Positions 43,010 to 52,270 of a DNA stretch of 64,000 nucleotides are shown piece after piece. The notes under the pieces were generated by a model. It saw nothing but the letters and a program-made list of their open reading frames with translations. It ran no database searches and was not told the DNA's origin. The stretch is from SIG459 sp045538735. GTDB lineage: Bacteria; Bacillota; Clostridia; Oscillospirales; Oscillospiraceae. How positions within the stretch are numbered: position 1 is the first letter of the stretch; every line of letters starts with the position of its first letter. A program made the translations under genes and the position numbers. The stretch covers positions 171,939-235,938 of the forward strand of contig JAZSRY010000013.1 of the NCBI GenBank assembly GCA_045538735.1, written 5' to 3'.

Positions 43010-44179
43010 GTGATTAAATCTTATGCCGGCTGGCCCGGAAAAGTTGTTGCAGGCGAAGGCGCTCTTGCTGCAATCGGTGATGAAGTCAAAGCTCTCGGCG
43101 GCAAAAGAGCAGCCGTTTTCTCCGATGGTTTCGTTTCCACTCTGCCCCTTGTAACTCAGGCAATGGATAATATGAAGGCTATGGGTCTTGAAATTATGAT
43201 GTTCAACCGCATCGGACCCAACCCCACTGACGCAATGGTCATGGATGGCGTTGAAGAAATGAAGGCATTTCAGCCCGATGTTCTTGTCTGCATCGGCGGC
43301 GGCAGCCCCATGGACTGCGCTAAGGCAGCCAACGTTGTTTATACTCACGGCGGCGAGGTTGAAGACTATAACGTCAACACCGGCGGCGTAATGCGCATTG
43401 AAAATAAGCTTCTTCCTTTCATCGCTGTTCCCACCACCGCTGGTACCGGCTCTGAGGTTACCAATGTTGGTGTTATCACCGGTCTTAAGAGACACATTAA
43501 GTTTGGCGTTCTCAGTCCCTATCTCGTTCCCACTGTTGCAGTTCTTGATCCTCTGATCACCGTTGGTCTCAATCCCTCCATCACCGCTGCAACCGGCATC
43601 GATGCCCTTACTCACTGCATTGAGTCCTATGTTTCTGTTGACGATTTCCCCATTGCAAATGCAGAAGCACTTTACGGCATCAAGATGATCAAGAAGAATC
43701 TTCCCATCGTCTATGCTGACGGCAGCAATATCCAGGCAAGAGAAAATATGCTCCTTGCTGCCATGATGGCCGGCGCTTCCTTCAATATCAATAATCTCGG
43801 CCTCTGCCACCAGATGGCACATCAGCTCAGTGCATATTTTGGAATGGCTCACGGCGTTGCCAATGCAGTTCTCCTTCCCGAGGTTATGCGCTTCAATATG
43901 AGAGCTGTACCTGAGAGATATGCAGATATTGCCGAAGCATTCGGTGTTGATATCCGTGGAATGAGCACCGAGGAAGCCGCTGTTGCCGGCATTGAAGCTG
44001 TTGAACAGTTCTGCAGAGATATGGGCATTCCCAAGTATCTCGATGAGCTTGGCGTAGAGAAGGAAAAGGTTCCTGCTATGGCTATCACCGCTCTTGAAGA
44101 CGGCGTCGGCGCAACCAATCCTGTCCAGACCACTGTTAAGGAATGCGAAGAAGTATTCTATAAATGCTTCAGCAAATAA
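43010..44179 (+). CDS. Iron-containing alcohol dehydrogenase
   Basis: A 389-residue group III (Fe-dependent) alcohol dehydrogenase. NAD-binding GGGSPMDCAK (96-105) and PTTAGTGSEV. Metal His residues are in DALTHCIES, CHQMAHQL and AHGVANA. GTG start behind GGGAGG. It converges on the AOR/GRE operon and has its own promoter. It may reduce an aldehyde produced there or act in general fermentation. Uses common, high-expression codons. Confidence 0.9.
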   Translation: MIKSYAGWPGKVVAGEGALAAIGDEVKALGGKRAAVFSDGFVSTLPLVTQAMDNMKAMGLEIMMFNRIGPNPTDAMVMDGVEEMKAFQPDVLVCIGGGSPMDCAKAANVVYTHGGEVEDYNVNTGGVMRIENKLLPFIAVPTTAGTGSEVTNVGVITGLKRHIKFGVLSPYLVPTVAVLDPLITVGLNPSITAATGIDALTHCIESYVSVDDFPIANAEALYGIKMIKKNLPIVYADGSNIQARENMLLAAMMAGASFNINNLGLCHQMAHQLSAYFGMAHGVANAVLLPEVMRFNMRAVPERYADIAEAFGVDIRGMSTEEAAVAGIEAVEQFCRDMGIPKYLDELGVEKEKVPAMAITALEDGVGATNPVQTTVKECEEVFYKCFSK

Positions 44180-44190
44180 ACAATTGCACG

Positions 44191-44224
44191 AAAAAAATCC
44201 CGACCTGATAGGTCGGGATTTTTT
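44191..44224. terminator. Bidirectional terminator
   Basis: Stem AAAAAAATCCCGACCT and complement with loop GAT, between the alcohol dehydrogenase gene and the end of the GRE/AOR operon. Confidence 0.9.
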
Positions 44225-44228
44225 GATT

Positions 44229-44480
44229 TTATCCCCCGTAAGCTGGGCGAAGCGCCATAATGCTGTCTCCATCATTTATGGATGTATCAGCATTAACCCG
44301 CTTTCCATTGAGCAAAAATACGAGAGAGGGAATACTGTCAAACAGTATTTTGTCATCTTCGCACTGTTTTAAGGCGCATATAAGCGCTTCATAAACTGTG
44401 GAAGCGTTTTCCACTTCGTAGCTTCCGGCTGAAAAGCTGCCCATTATTTCGGGACAAATGGGTTTGATATAAACCTTCAT
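44229..44480 (-). CDS. MoaD/ThiS-family sulfur carrier
   Basis: An 83-residue ubiquitin-fold protein ending in ...YGG; the terminal Gly-Gly is the site that carries sulfur as a thiocarboxylate. MoaD supplies the dithiolene sulfur of molybdopterin/tungstopterin. It starts 1 nt after the AOR stop, an arrangement common for tungsten enzymes, so it probably serves cofactor assembly for AOR. ATG with no strong ribosome site of its own. Confidence 0.82.
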   Translation of the reverse strand: MKVYIKPICPEIMGSFSAGSYEVENASTVYEALICALKQCEDDKILFDSIPSLVFLLNGKRVNADTSINDGDSIMALRPAYGG

Positions 44481-44481
44481 A

Positions 44482-46341
44482 TTATGCGCCGTAAAGATCG
44501 GCAATAACTTTTTCCATACTGCCAAGCTTTTCCAGGGTCTCCTTATAGGGAACGCTGTCCATGTCGCAGCCAATAGCGTTGAAGAAGTTATCACCCATTT
44601 CTTCAACCTTGACAACAATTCCGGCAAGAGGACCTTCCTTGAGAGGAGGCACACCGATCATTCTGTCGGAGATGGTGGTATCCTTGCGGCGGAAGCCTTC
44701 ACGGAGGTTAAAGGCATGGCGGATCATGAAGGACCGGATACCGGTGCGGTTGAACTCCTCCTGATCAAAGTTAAAGCCGCTTGCAGCGTTAAGATAATCA
44801 AGGAGCATTCCGGGACGGTATGCCCAGTCGGTGAAAATGCAGTAGCCGCAGGCACTGCGCATTTCGGTGTCAATCGTACCCTGAACATCTTCAGCAAGCA
44901 GGGCAGAGGGGTTGTGCTTAAATTCGTCGGGACGTGCGCCTACAGTGCCGCCGCATCCACCCTTGACATGACGACCGGGAGTGGGGTCAAACTTATAGGT
45001 TCTGGCAAGAGAAGGACCATATCTGGCGTCGTGCTGAGGAATTTCGATGTCGCCGGCTACAACGAGGCATTCCTGACCCTTGCCAAAATGTCTTGCAGCA
45101 TAAGCGGAGCCGTTGGCAAGAATTTCACCAACACCTTCGCTCTTGCAGATTTTCTCGGTGATTTTGACAATTGCATCGGAGTTACCCCAGTCGAGCTCAA
45201 TGCCATCAAGCTCTTCTTTGCTGAGAATACCCTTGTCATAGCATTCCATTGCCCATGCGACAGTTCCGCCTACGGATATTGTATCAAAGCCGTACTCATT
45301 GCAGAGAGTGTTGCAGATGTTGACGGACATTGCATCGCTATTGAGAAGCAGAGAGCCGAATTCGCCGGCAGTCTCATACTCAGGGCGACCTGCGTGAGCT
45401 TCATTGTAGCCTTCGCGTGTGAGGTCATAAATTGCGCCACAGCCTACGGAGCAAAGGTGGCAGGCATATTTTCTGGTCTTAAAGCGTTTATCCATTTCCT
45501 GGGCGCTGGGTTCTTTGGTGACGGCCTCATTGCAGTCAAAGTGGCTGCCTGCCCAGTTCTTGATACCGATATCGCCGGTGTAGATAGAGGACTCGTATGC
45601 ACCGTTGGTGCCCTGATTGCGGAACATATCTCCAACGGGCTTAACAGGACCGTTCATCTGCCAATCAACAGCTTCCTTGTTAAGAGCGAGAACAGCATTT
45701 TTGTCAAAAGAACCGGTTTTGTTGTTTCCGCAAACAACAACAGCTTTAAGATTCTTGGAACCCATAACGGCGCCGCTGCCGCCGCGTCCTGCTGCTCTGT
45801 GTCCATCATTCATAACAGCGGCCATGTGATGGAGCTTCTCACCGCCGATGCTGATAGATGCTGCGGTAATTTTCTTGCCGAGCTCTTCTTCAACAGCTTT
45901 TTCGAACTGAACGGTTGTTGTCTTGTTCCAGTACTTTTCGGCGCTGCGAATTTCAACATTACCGTCTTCAATAAAGATGTAAACAGGTTTAGCGGCTTTG
46001 CCCTTCACAAATACGGCGTCATAACCGGCTTCACGGAGCTTGGGACCGAAGGTGCCTCCGGAGTTAGCATCGTTCCAGCCGTTTGTTACAGGGGACTTGC
46101 TTACAACAGTGTAACGGCAGGACATGAGCGCGCCGGAGCCGTTAAGTGCACCGCAGACAAAACCGACAATACTGTCCTCAGAGAAAACAGGGGTGTTAGC
46201 GGGCATCTCGTCATAAAGTATTTTTGCACCAAGAGCGGCGCCGCCTGGAAAAGCACGAACGGTTTCTTCGCTAAGAGTGCGTACCTCAGTTTCGCCAGTA
46301 CTGAGATTTACAAACAATATTTTTCCTATGTAAGGATGCAT
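44482..46341 (-). CDS. Tungsten-type aldehyde:ferredoxin oxidoreductase
   Basis: A 619-residue member of the AOR family, which oxidises aldehydes to acids with ferredoxin as acceptor. N-terminal cofactor-binding part (GKILFVNLSTGE; FPGGAALGAKILYD), the region SCRYTVVSKSPVTNGWNDANSGG, the cluster ligands CHLCSVGC (near residue 295) and a late Cys in ACGYCIFTD. Length is normal. ATG behind GGAG. It lies downstream of the GRE activase and before a MoaD-like gene. It may also run in reverse, reducing acids. Confidence 0.9.
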   Translation of the reverse strand: MHPYIGKILFVNLSTGETEVRTLSEETVRAFPGGAALGAKILYDEMPANTPVFSEDSIVGFVCGALNGSGALMSCRYTVVSKSPVTNGWNDANSGGTFGPKLREAGYDAVFVKGKAAKPVYIFIEDGNVEIRSAEKYWNKTTTVQFEKAVEEELGKKITAASISIGGEKLHHMAAVMNDGHRAAGRGGSGAVMGSKNLKAVVVCGNNKTGSFDKNAVLALNKEAVDWQMNGPVKPVGDMFRNQGTNGAYESSIYTGDIGIKNWAGSHFDCNEAVTKEPSAQEMDKRFKTRKYACHLCSVGCGAIYDLTREGYNEAHAGRPEYETAGEFGSLLLNSDAMSVNICNTLCNEYGFDTISVGGTVAWAMECYDKGILSKEELDGIELDWGNSDAIVKITEKICKSEGVGEILANGSAYAARHFGKGQECLVVAGDIEIPQHDARYGPSLARTYKFDPTPGRHVKGGCGGTVGARPDEFKHNPSALLAEDVQGTIDTEMRSACGYCIFTDWAYRPGMLLDYLNAASGFNFDQEEFNRTGIRSFMIRHAFNLREGFRRKDTTISDRMIGVPPLKEGPLAGIVVKVEEMGDNFFNAIGCDMDSVPYKETLEKLGSMEKVIADLYGA

Positions 46342-46366
46342 ATGTTATCTCCAATCGATATTTATT

Positions 46367-47326
46367 TTAATGAATCATTGCGTTAAGGCCGTAGCTGAGC
46401 ATAATTTCTTTGAAGTGTTCCATCTTTTCATCGGAGGGAGGAACAGCTTCCGCCACTGCTTCATCACTGATTCTCAGGTGCTTGGTAACACCCAAATTAT
46501 GATAGGGGAGGAGTTGTACTACGGTTACAGCCTCGTTTCCGAGAGAGGCGCAGAATTCAGCGGTTTTGGTGATATTCTCGTCGCTGTCATTATAACGGGG
46601 AATAACAGGGACACGAATCTGGAATTTGCCTCCGGCAGCAGCGAGCTTTCTAGCATTTTCAAGAATAGGCTCGTTGGGAACGCCGGTGACAAGTCTATGA
46701 GCTTCGTTGTCCATGTTCTTCAGATCGTAGAGGTACAGGTCGGTATAGGGAAGAGTTTTCTCCAAGGTTTCCCACTGAGTAAAGCCTGTTGTGTCGAGTG
46801 CAGTATGGAAACCCTCTGCCTTAAGCTGTTTAAGAAGAGCAAGAGTGAACGCAGGCTGACTCATTGCTTCACCCCCGGAAATGGTGACACCGCCGCCGGA
46901 AAATTCAAAAAAGGATTTGTCGGCGCGAACTTTTTTCATTATCTCTTCAACAGTATACTCCTGACCGCAGATATACAGCGCATGGGGGTGGCAAACCTTT
47001 GCACACTCGCCGCAGTTCACGCAAAGATCTCTCTTGACATGAACAAGCTGAATGTTTTCCTGGGTCTGGGAATTCTTGCCTATAGGACCGTATTCCAATG
47101 CATTATTGGGGCAAGCCTTAATGCAACGCTCCTCGCAAACCTCGGTACCGATACAGCGCATGGAGATCCAGCTGAGCTGAGGCTTGAAGGACTGGGATTC
47201 GGGACTGTGGCACCAGGGGCAGCGAAGGGGGCAGCCCTTGAGAAAAACGGTGGTTCTGATACCAGGGCCATCCTGAACGGAAAAGCCCTGGATATCATAA
47301 ACCATACCTTTAATTTCCTGAGACAT
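46367..47326 (-). CDS. Glycyl-radical enzyme activating protein (radical SAM)
   Basis: A 319-residue activase that uses S-adenosylmethionine to make the Gly radical on a partner. The radical SAM motif CPLRCPWC is followed by a two-cluster ferredoxin insert (CIGTEVCEERCIKACP and CVNCGECAKVC) and the SAM-binding region SGGEAM. Start at the ATG 10 nt after AAAGGAG (47326). It follows both GREs and is the only activase visible, so it probably serves both. Confidence 0.92.
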   Translation of the reverse strand: MSQEIKGMVYDIQGFSVQDGPGIRTTVFLKGCPLRCPWCHSPESQSFKPQLSWISMRCIGTEVCEERCIKACPNNALEYGPIGKNSQTQENIQLVHVKRDLCVNCGECAKVCHPHALYICGQEYTVEEIMKKVRADKSFFEFSGGGVTISGGEAMSQPAFTLALLKQLKAEGFHTALDTTGFTQWETLEKTLPYTDLYLYDLKNMDNEAHRLVTGVPNEPILENARKLAAAGGKFQIRVPVIPRYNDSDENITKTAEFCASLGNEAVTVVQLLPYHNLGVTKHLRISDEAVAEAVPPSDEKMEHFKEIMLSYGLNAMIH

Positions 47327-47349
47327 TCTTTTAATCTCCTTTCGTGAGA

Positions 47350-49773
47350 TCAAAGGCCCATCTCGGAGCGCTTGATGAGGTCATCCTGACAATCCTTGAA
47401 GACCTCAACGAAGTAAGCAGAGAAGCCGGCAACGCGGACAACAAGGTCCTTGTAATCTTCGGGATGCTTCTGTGCATTGCGCAGAGTTTCGGCATCAATA
47501 ATGTTAAGCTGCATCTCCATACCGCCGCGAGCGAAGTAAGTCTGCATAACAGCCTTGAGCTTCTGATTGCCCTGAGCGCCCTTGAGAGAGGTGGGGTGGA
47601 ACTTCATATTAAGCAGAGTGCCGTTGCCGAATTCGCTCTGGTCAAAGTTGAGAACAGAGTTCAGGCTGGCGAGAGGACCGCTCTTATCCATGCCCTGAAC
47701 AGCAGAAATACCGTCAGAGAGGGGAGTGCGTGCCTTGCGTCCGTCGGGAGTTGCCCAGGTTGCGCGACCCATAATGGTGTTGTGGGTTACAGGATACATA
47801 CCTGCGCTCCAACGGCCACGGGGACCGCGTGCAGTATTTACAGCGTTGCTGTAGGTATGGGCAACAAAGTTTACAAACTGGTCGGCTTCTGCATCGCCGT
47901 TGCCATAGTGGGGAACTTCGTTGAGAACGATCTGGTGAAGCTCTTCATAGCCTTCCCAGTTTGCCATAATTGCGTCATAAAGCTCGCGGGTGGTGCAGAG
48001 TTTCTTTACGAAGCACATGTAGTTAATAATGTTGAGTGAATCGGCAGCGTTGCCGAGACCGATTGCAGAGTTGCCGGTGGAGTTGAACTTAGCACCGCCC
48101 CACATAACATCAAGACCTTTTTCCATGCAGCCTTCATAGCAGCAGGAGGCAAGGGGCAGGGGGACATGGAACTCAGCGAGAGACTCCCAGATGCATTCGC
48201 AGGCAACATGCCAACGGATGAAGTATTCAAGCTGACTCTTAAATGCAGCCAGAACCTGATCCATAGACTCCATCTCGTAGAGATATCCGGTGCGAAGGCC
48301 GGTGCCATCCTTAATCTTGCCATCTTTTCCGGGCATGGGGTTGGTGCCGTTATTGATAGCCTGCATTACGCAGTTAGCGAGGTTTACATAAGACTCGCAA
48401 CCGCTTCCGCCGGGCTGTGCCCATTCCTCACCGCCGACAGCGGGTTCAACGCAGCCGATAAGGCAATAGTTGCGTGCGCTTTCCAGGGGGAGACCGCGCT
48501 TCATAAGAGCGGGGATAATGACATCGTCGCTCTCAAAGGTGGGAACGCCGCCTGCAATTTTGGTGGTTTCGAGTGCAAGCTCCCAAAGTGCTTCGGGAGT
48601 TTCCTTGTGGATACGAAGGGCGAGGGGAGGAGTATGCAGCTTAAGACGGGCTGCAGACTGAAGCATCATGTAGGAAACGGGATTGGTTGCATCGTTACCT
48701 GCTCTGTCAACGCCGCCGAGAGTCATAAGGAAACCACTGGTGTAGCCGGGGTTTGCAATGGTAGCGGGATCGTAACGAATCATCTTGTTGGGCTCTGCAA
48801 CCTTGAGGAAGAAGAGGTCCATAAGCTCCTGAGCCTTCTCGGGAGTGAGACGGCCGGAAGCTATATCGGCTTCGTAGTATTTGCCAAGGAACTGGTCAAG
48901 ACGGCCGAAGCTGATACCGTGCTGCTGGGCATCAAGGCACATTGCAAGGTGATAGAGATAAATGCACTGCATTGCATCGTGGAGGTTGCGGCAGGGATTT
49001 TCCATTATCCAGTTGAGGCAATCAGCCATCTCGAGAAGCTCGGCCTTGCGCCATTCGCGCTGCTCAAGCTGGGCAAGACGCTCGCATTCCTTTGCATAGC
49101 GCTTGGTCCAGATAATGATGCCTTCTGCAACGATGGAAACGGCTCTGTAGAAGTTATAGCTCTTGTTGTTTTTGCCCATGATACCGCTGAGCTCAAGCTC
49201 GCGCATCTTTTCCTCGGCTTCCATCTGGATTGCCTTGAAACCAACTTCGCAAGCCTTGCCGTAGTTAACGGAGAAGTGACCAACGGGAGTGTTGGCATTG
49301 CGCTGGAGATAATACATCAGAACGCCGTTGCCGGCAACATCGCGGTAGCCTCTGGGGATGTACTCGTCAAAAATGGAGGACATATTGTTCTGAAGCCAGA
49401 AATCCTTGACAGAAAGGATGTATTCCTTATCCTCGGGAGCGACGATGTAGGGGTCGGACTCTCTCTTGGCAGGGTCGCCAGTTTCAAGCTCTTCCACCAG
49501 CCAGTGGAAGTTGATCTCGGGATAGAGGGCACTTGCGCGGTAGGAAGTGCCCTGTTCGCCAACGATAATTTCGTCATCGTTAACAAGAACGGGAAGGTTC
49601 TCAAAAAAGTTTCTCAGATTCTTTGCGCGCTTGAGAATGCCGGTGAGCTGCATGTTGTTCATATAGAAATCAGTCATCAGCTTGAAGCGTGCAAGGCAAA
49701 GCTTGGGGGTGGTGCTGCGATAGCGCTCACGCATTTTCGCAACACGTGGGGTTATTTCTTTCCATTCAACCAT
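47350..49773 (-). CDS. Glycyl-radical enzyme 1
   Basis: An 807-residue GRE. The active-site loop has NYCLIGCVEP with Cys441 and Glu443 (C-x-E). The Gly radical motif VRVAGFSAYF is near the C-terminus (Gly about 783). There is no Cys-Cys pair, so it is not pyruvate formate-lyase. C-x-E is shared by eliminases (choline, glycerol, isethionate type) and some arylacetate decarboxylases, so the reaction is not fixed. ATG at 49773 behind GGGAGA; an upstream in-frame extension lacks a site. It follows GRE 2 by 19 nt. Confidence 0.9.
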   Translation of the reverse strand: MVEWKEITPRVAKMRERYRSTTPKLCLARFKLMTDFYMNNMQLTGILKRAKNLRNFFENLPVLVNDDEIIVGEQGTSYRASALYPEINFHWLVEELETGDPAKRESDPYIVAPEDKEYILSVKDFWLQNNMSSIFDEYIPRGYRDVAGNGVLMYYLQRNANTPVGHFSVNYGKACEVGFKAIQMEAEEKMRELELSGIMGKNNKSYNFYRAVSIVAEGIIIWTKRYAKECERLAQLEQREWRKAELLEMADCLNWIMENPCRNLHDAMQCIYLYHLAMCLDAQQHGISFGRLDQFLGKYYEADIASGRLTPEKAQELMDLFFLKVAEPNKMIRYDPATIANPGYTSGFLMTLGGVDRAGNDATNPVSYMMLQSAARLKLHTPPLALRIHKETPEALWELALETTKIAGGVPTFESDDVIIPALMKRGLPLESARNYCLIGCVEPAVGGEEWAQPGGSGCESYVNLANCVMQAINNGTNPMPGKDGKIKDGTGLRTGYLYEMESMDQVLAAFKSQLEYFIRWHVACECIWESLAEFHVPLPLASCCYEGCMEKGLDVMWGGAKFNSTGNSAIGLGNAADSLNIINYMCFVKKLCTTRELYDAIMANWEGYEELHQIVLNEVPHYGNGDAEADQFVNFVAHTYSNAVNTARGPRGRWSAGMYPVTHNTIMGRATWATPDGRKARTPLSDGISAVQGMDKSGPLASLNSVLNFDQSEFGNGTLLNMKFHPTSLKGAQGNQKLKAVMQTYFARGGMEMQLNIIDAETLRNAQKHPEDYKDLVVRVAGFSAYFVEVFKDCQDDLIKRSEMGL

Positions 49774-49792
49774 ATTAGTTAGTCTCCCTGAA

Positions 49793-52243
49793 TTAGATCT
49801 TGCACTCGTTGCGAGCGATAATATCGTTCTGCAGGTCGGTGCCCAGCTCAACGAAGTAAGCGGAGTAGCCTGCGATGCGGACTATAAGGTCTCTGTACTG
49901 CTCGGGATGAGCCTGAGCCTCACGAAGGGTTTCGGTGTCAACAACGTTGTACTGAATTTCCATGCCGCCTTTGGCGAAGTAGGCCTTGGTGACCTCTCTG
50001 AGTTTCTCGATTCCGGAGTCGTTGCTGAGGACAGAGGGGTGCATTCTCAGGTTAACTGCAATACCGCCGAGGAACTTGGTCTGATCATAGCAGCAGGAGG
50101 AAAGAAGGACAGCAAGGGGGCCGTTCTTGTCGCGGCTCTGGGCAGGGGATGCAGCGTCTGCAATGGGATCGGGATATTTGCGTCCGTCGGGAGTGCCCCA
50201 GGTGAGGCGTCCCTGATTGATGTGGTCGGATGCACCGTAAAGACCGGCTTTATAAAGCTTGCAGCGGGAGGTGTACATTTCCTTGCAGATATCGTAGTAG
50301 ATATCGCAGCACCACTTCATTTCTTCATCGGCATAGGGATCGTTGTTGCCGAAGTGGGGAACTTCGTCGAGAATCTGCTGGCGGAGCATCTCGTAGCCTT
50401 CCCAGTTTGCCATAAAGGCATCATAGAGCTCGCGGGTGGTGCAGAGCTTCTTGTCGAAGCACATGTACTTAATGGTGGTGAGAGAGTCTGCAAGAGTTGC
50501 AAGACCGGTGGCGGTGCCGCCGAAGGAGTTATACTTTGCGCCGCCTGCGGTGCAGTCCTTGCCCTGCTCCATGCAGCCTTCGATGGAGAGGGAGAGAACG
50601 CTTTCGGGAGCGAAGAAACGGGCGAGGTTTTCGGCATAGTTCTGGGTGGTAATATACATATTCATAATGTGTCTGCCGACGGTAATAATGGCTTCCTTGA
50701 CTTCCTCAATGGAGTTCATCTCGTAAAGGTAGCCGGTATGTACGCTGGACTGAACACCGTTAAGGGGGTTCTTACCGTCGTTGATAGCCATATCAAGAAC
50801 GCTGCCCCACCAGATTGCGGCATGAGGGGGATGGAGACCGTTAGGAGCGGGGTAGTCATTTCCGCAGCCGACAATTTCCTGGCAGCCTATGCAGCCGTAA
50901 TCGCGGGCGTCGCGAAGCTCATAGCCCATTTCCTTCTGCATGCACTCAATAACTACTTCGTCATTGTAGTAAAGAGGCAGACCGCCTACAAGGCGGGAGG
51001 TGGCGATTGCGAGATCCCAAAGTTCGTTGGGAGTGTTCTTGTTGGTTCTGAAAACAACGGTGGGGTCATGAAGCTTGAGACGGCCGATGGTCTCGAAAAC
51101 CATATAGGAAACGGGGTTGCTTGCATCCTCACCGGTGTCGGGATCAACGCCGCCGATGGTGACGTTCTGATAGGTGTTACCTACACCGATGGTGTCCTTG
51201 ATAACGATGGGAGCGCCGGAATAGAAGCAGTTGAGTTTAAGGAAGAAAGCATCGATGATTTCCTGAGCTTCGTCCATGGTGATTGTGCCTTCTTCGAGAT
51301 CTTTCTTCAGGAAGGGCCAAACATACTGGTCAAAGCGACCGATAGAGGGGCTGGGAGTGCGGTCATAAATCTGTATCATAACCTGATACATCATAATTCC
51401 CTGAACTGCCTCGCGGAAGTTGCGGGCGGGATTTTCGGAGAGCCAGAGAAGGCCTTCAGCCATCTTTTCAAGCTCGGCCTTGCGCTTCTCGTCCTTGGCC
51501 TCGGCGGCCTTTTCAAGGCATTTTTCACCGTAGCGGCGGACAAGGGTCATAGCACCGTCGCAGGTGATAACAGCGGCTTTATAGAAGATATACTTATCCA
51601 TATCTTCGCCCATTGCGCGGAACTTGTGTTCGTCAATCCAATCCTGAGCCTGTTTGCGAAGTGCTGCATAGCCGGTGGTGATTATCTTGTTGTAGCCGGC
51701 AATCAGATGACCGGCGGGAAGACCGATAAGACTCTGTCCTCCATGCTTATAGTTGCTGACATTGAGGTCGCGAAGCTCCTCGAAGCATTCGGGCTGCCAT
51801 GCATCGGCCATAGTGCCGATTTTGCGATTGAGCCAATAATCCTTAACGGATTTCATATATTCATAGTCTTTGGGAGCGATGCAATAGGGGATATCCTCTT
51901 CCTCAGGATTATGGTAGAGACCGTCCTCGCGCATGGTCCATACGCCTGCGTCAACTGCATCTACAACCCAGTCGGTGCCGCTCCATTCGGGATAAGAGGC
52001 ACTGCTGAAAAGTTCGGGTCCCTTGTTGCCAACGATGATTTCGTCGTCGTCAACAAGTACGGTCATCTGCTCGCAGAGGTCCTTGAAGAAAAGAGGACGT
52101 CTGATAGCGGGCATAATATGTTCATTTTTCTTGGTGCTTTCGGTTATAATGCGAAGGCGCTCGGAATCATACTTCAGAACGCGGTCGCGAATGCGATTTC
52201 TCATGCGGAGAATTCGCTCGGTTGCGGGCTTAAACTGATACAT
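49793..52243 (-). CDS. Glycyl-radical enzyme 2
   Basis: An 816-residue GRE related to the next gene but clearly diverged. Active-site loop YGCIGCQEIVG with Cys454 and Glu456; C-terminal VRIAGYSAYF with Gly about 792. Shared stretches with GRE 1 include KLCTTRELYDAFMANWEGY and TPDGRK. ATG behind AGGAGG. The loop sequence differs from GRE 1 after the Glu (IVGCGNDY versus PAVGGEEW), so substrates may differ, or the two could form a mixed complex. Confidence 0.9.
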   Translation of the reverse strand: MYQFKPATERILRMRNRIRDRVLKYDSERLRIITESTKKNEHIMPAIRRPLFFKDLCEQMTVLVDDDEIIVGNKGPELFSSASYPEWSGTDWVVDAVDAGVWTMREDGLYHNPEEEDIPYCIAPKDYEYMKSVKDYWLNRKIGTMADAWQPECFEELRDLNVSNYKHGGQSLIGLPAGHLIAGYNKIITTGYAALRKQAQDWIDEHKFRAMGEDMDKYIFYKAAVITCDGAMTLVRRYGEKCLEKAAEAKDEKRKAELEKMAEGLLWLSENPARNFREAVQGIMMYQVMIQIYDRTPSPSIGRFDQYVWPFLKKDLEEGTITMDEAQEIIDAFFLKLNCFYSGAPIVIKDTIGVGNTYQNVTIGGVDPDTGEDASNPVSYMVFETIGRLKLHDPTVVFRTNKNTPNELWDLAIATSRLVGGLPLYYNDEVVIECMQKEMGYELRDARDYGCIGCQEIVGCGNDYPAPNGLHPPHAAIWWGSVLDMAINDGKNPLNGVQSSVHTGYLYEMNSIEEVKEAIITVGRHIMNMYITTQNYAENLARFFAPESVLSLSIEGCMEQGKDCTAGGAKYNSFGGTATGLATLADSLTTIKYMCFDKKLCTTRELYDAFMANWEGYEMLRQQILDEVPHFGNNDPYADEEMKWCCDIYYDICKEMYTSRCKLYKAGLYGASDHINQGRLTWGTPDGRKYPDPIADAASPAQSRDKNGPLAVLLSSCCYDQTKFLGGIAVNLRMHPSVLSNDSGIEKLREVTKAYFAKGGMEIQYNVVDTETLREAQAHPEQYRDLIVRIAGYSAYFVELGTDLQNDIIARNECKI

Positions 52244-52270
52244 AATTTCCTCCTAATCACATATGCGGAA

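Noticed and set aside
47350..49851. GRE1 as pyruvate formate-lyase
   Set aside because: The active site is C-x-E, not the adjacent Cys pair of pyruvate formate-lyase.
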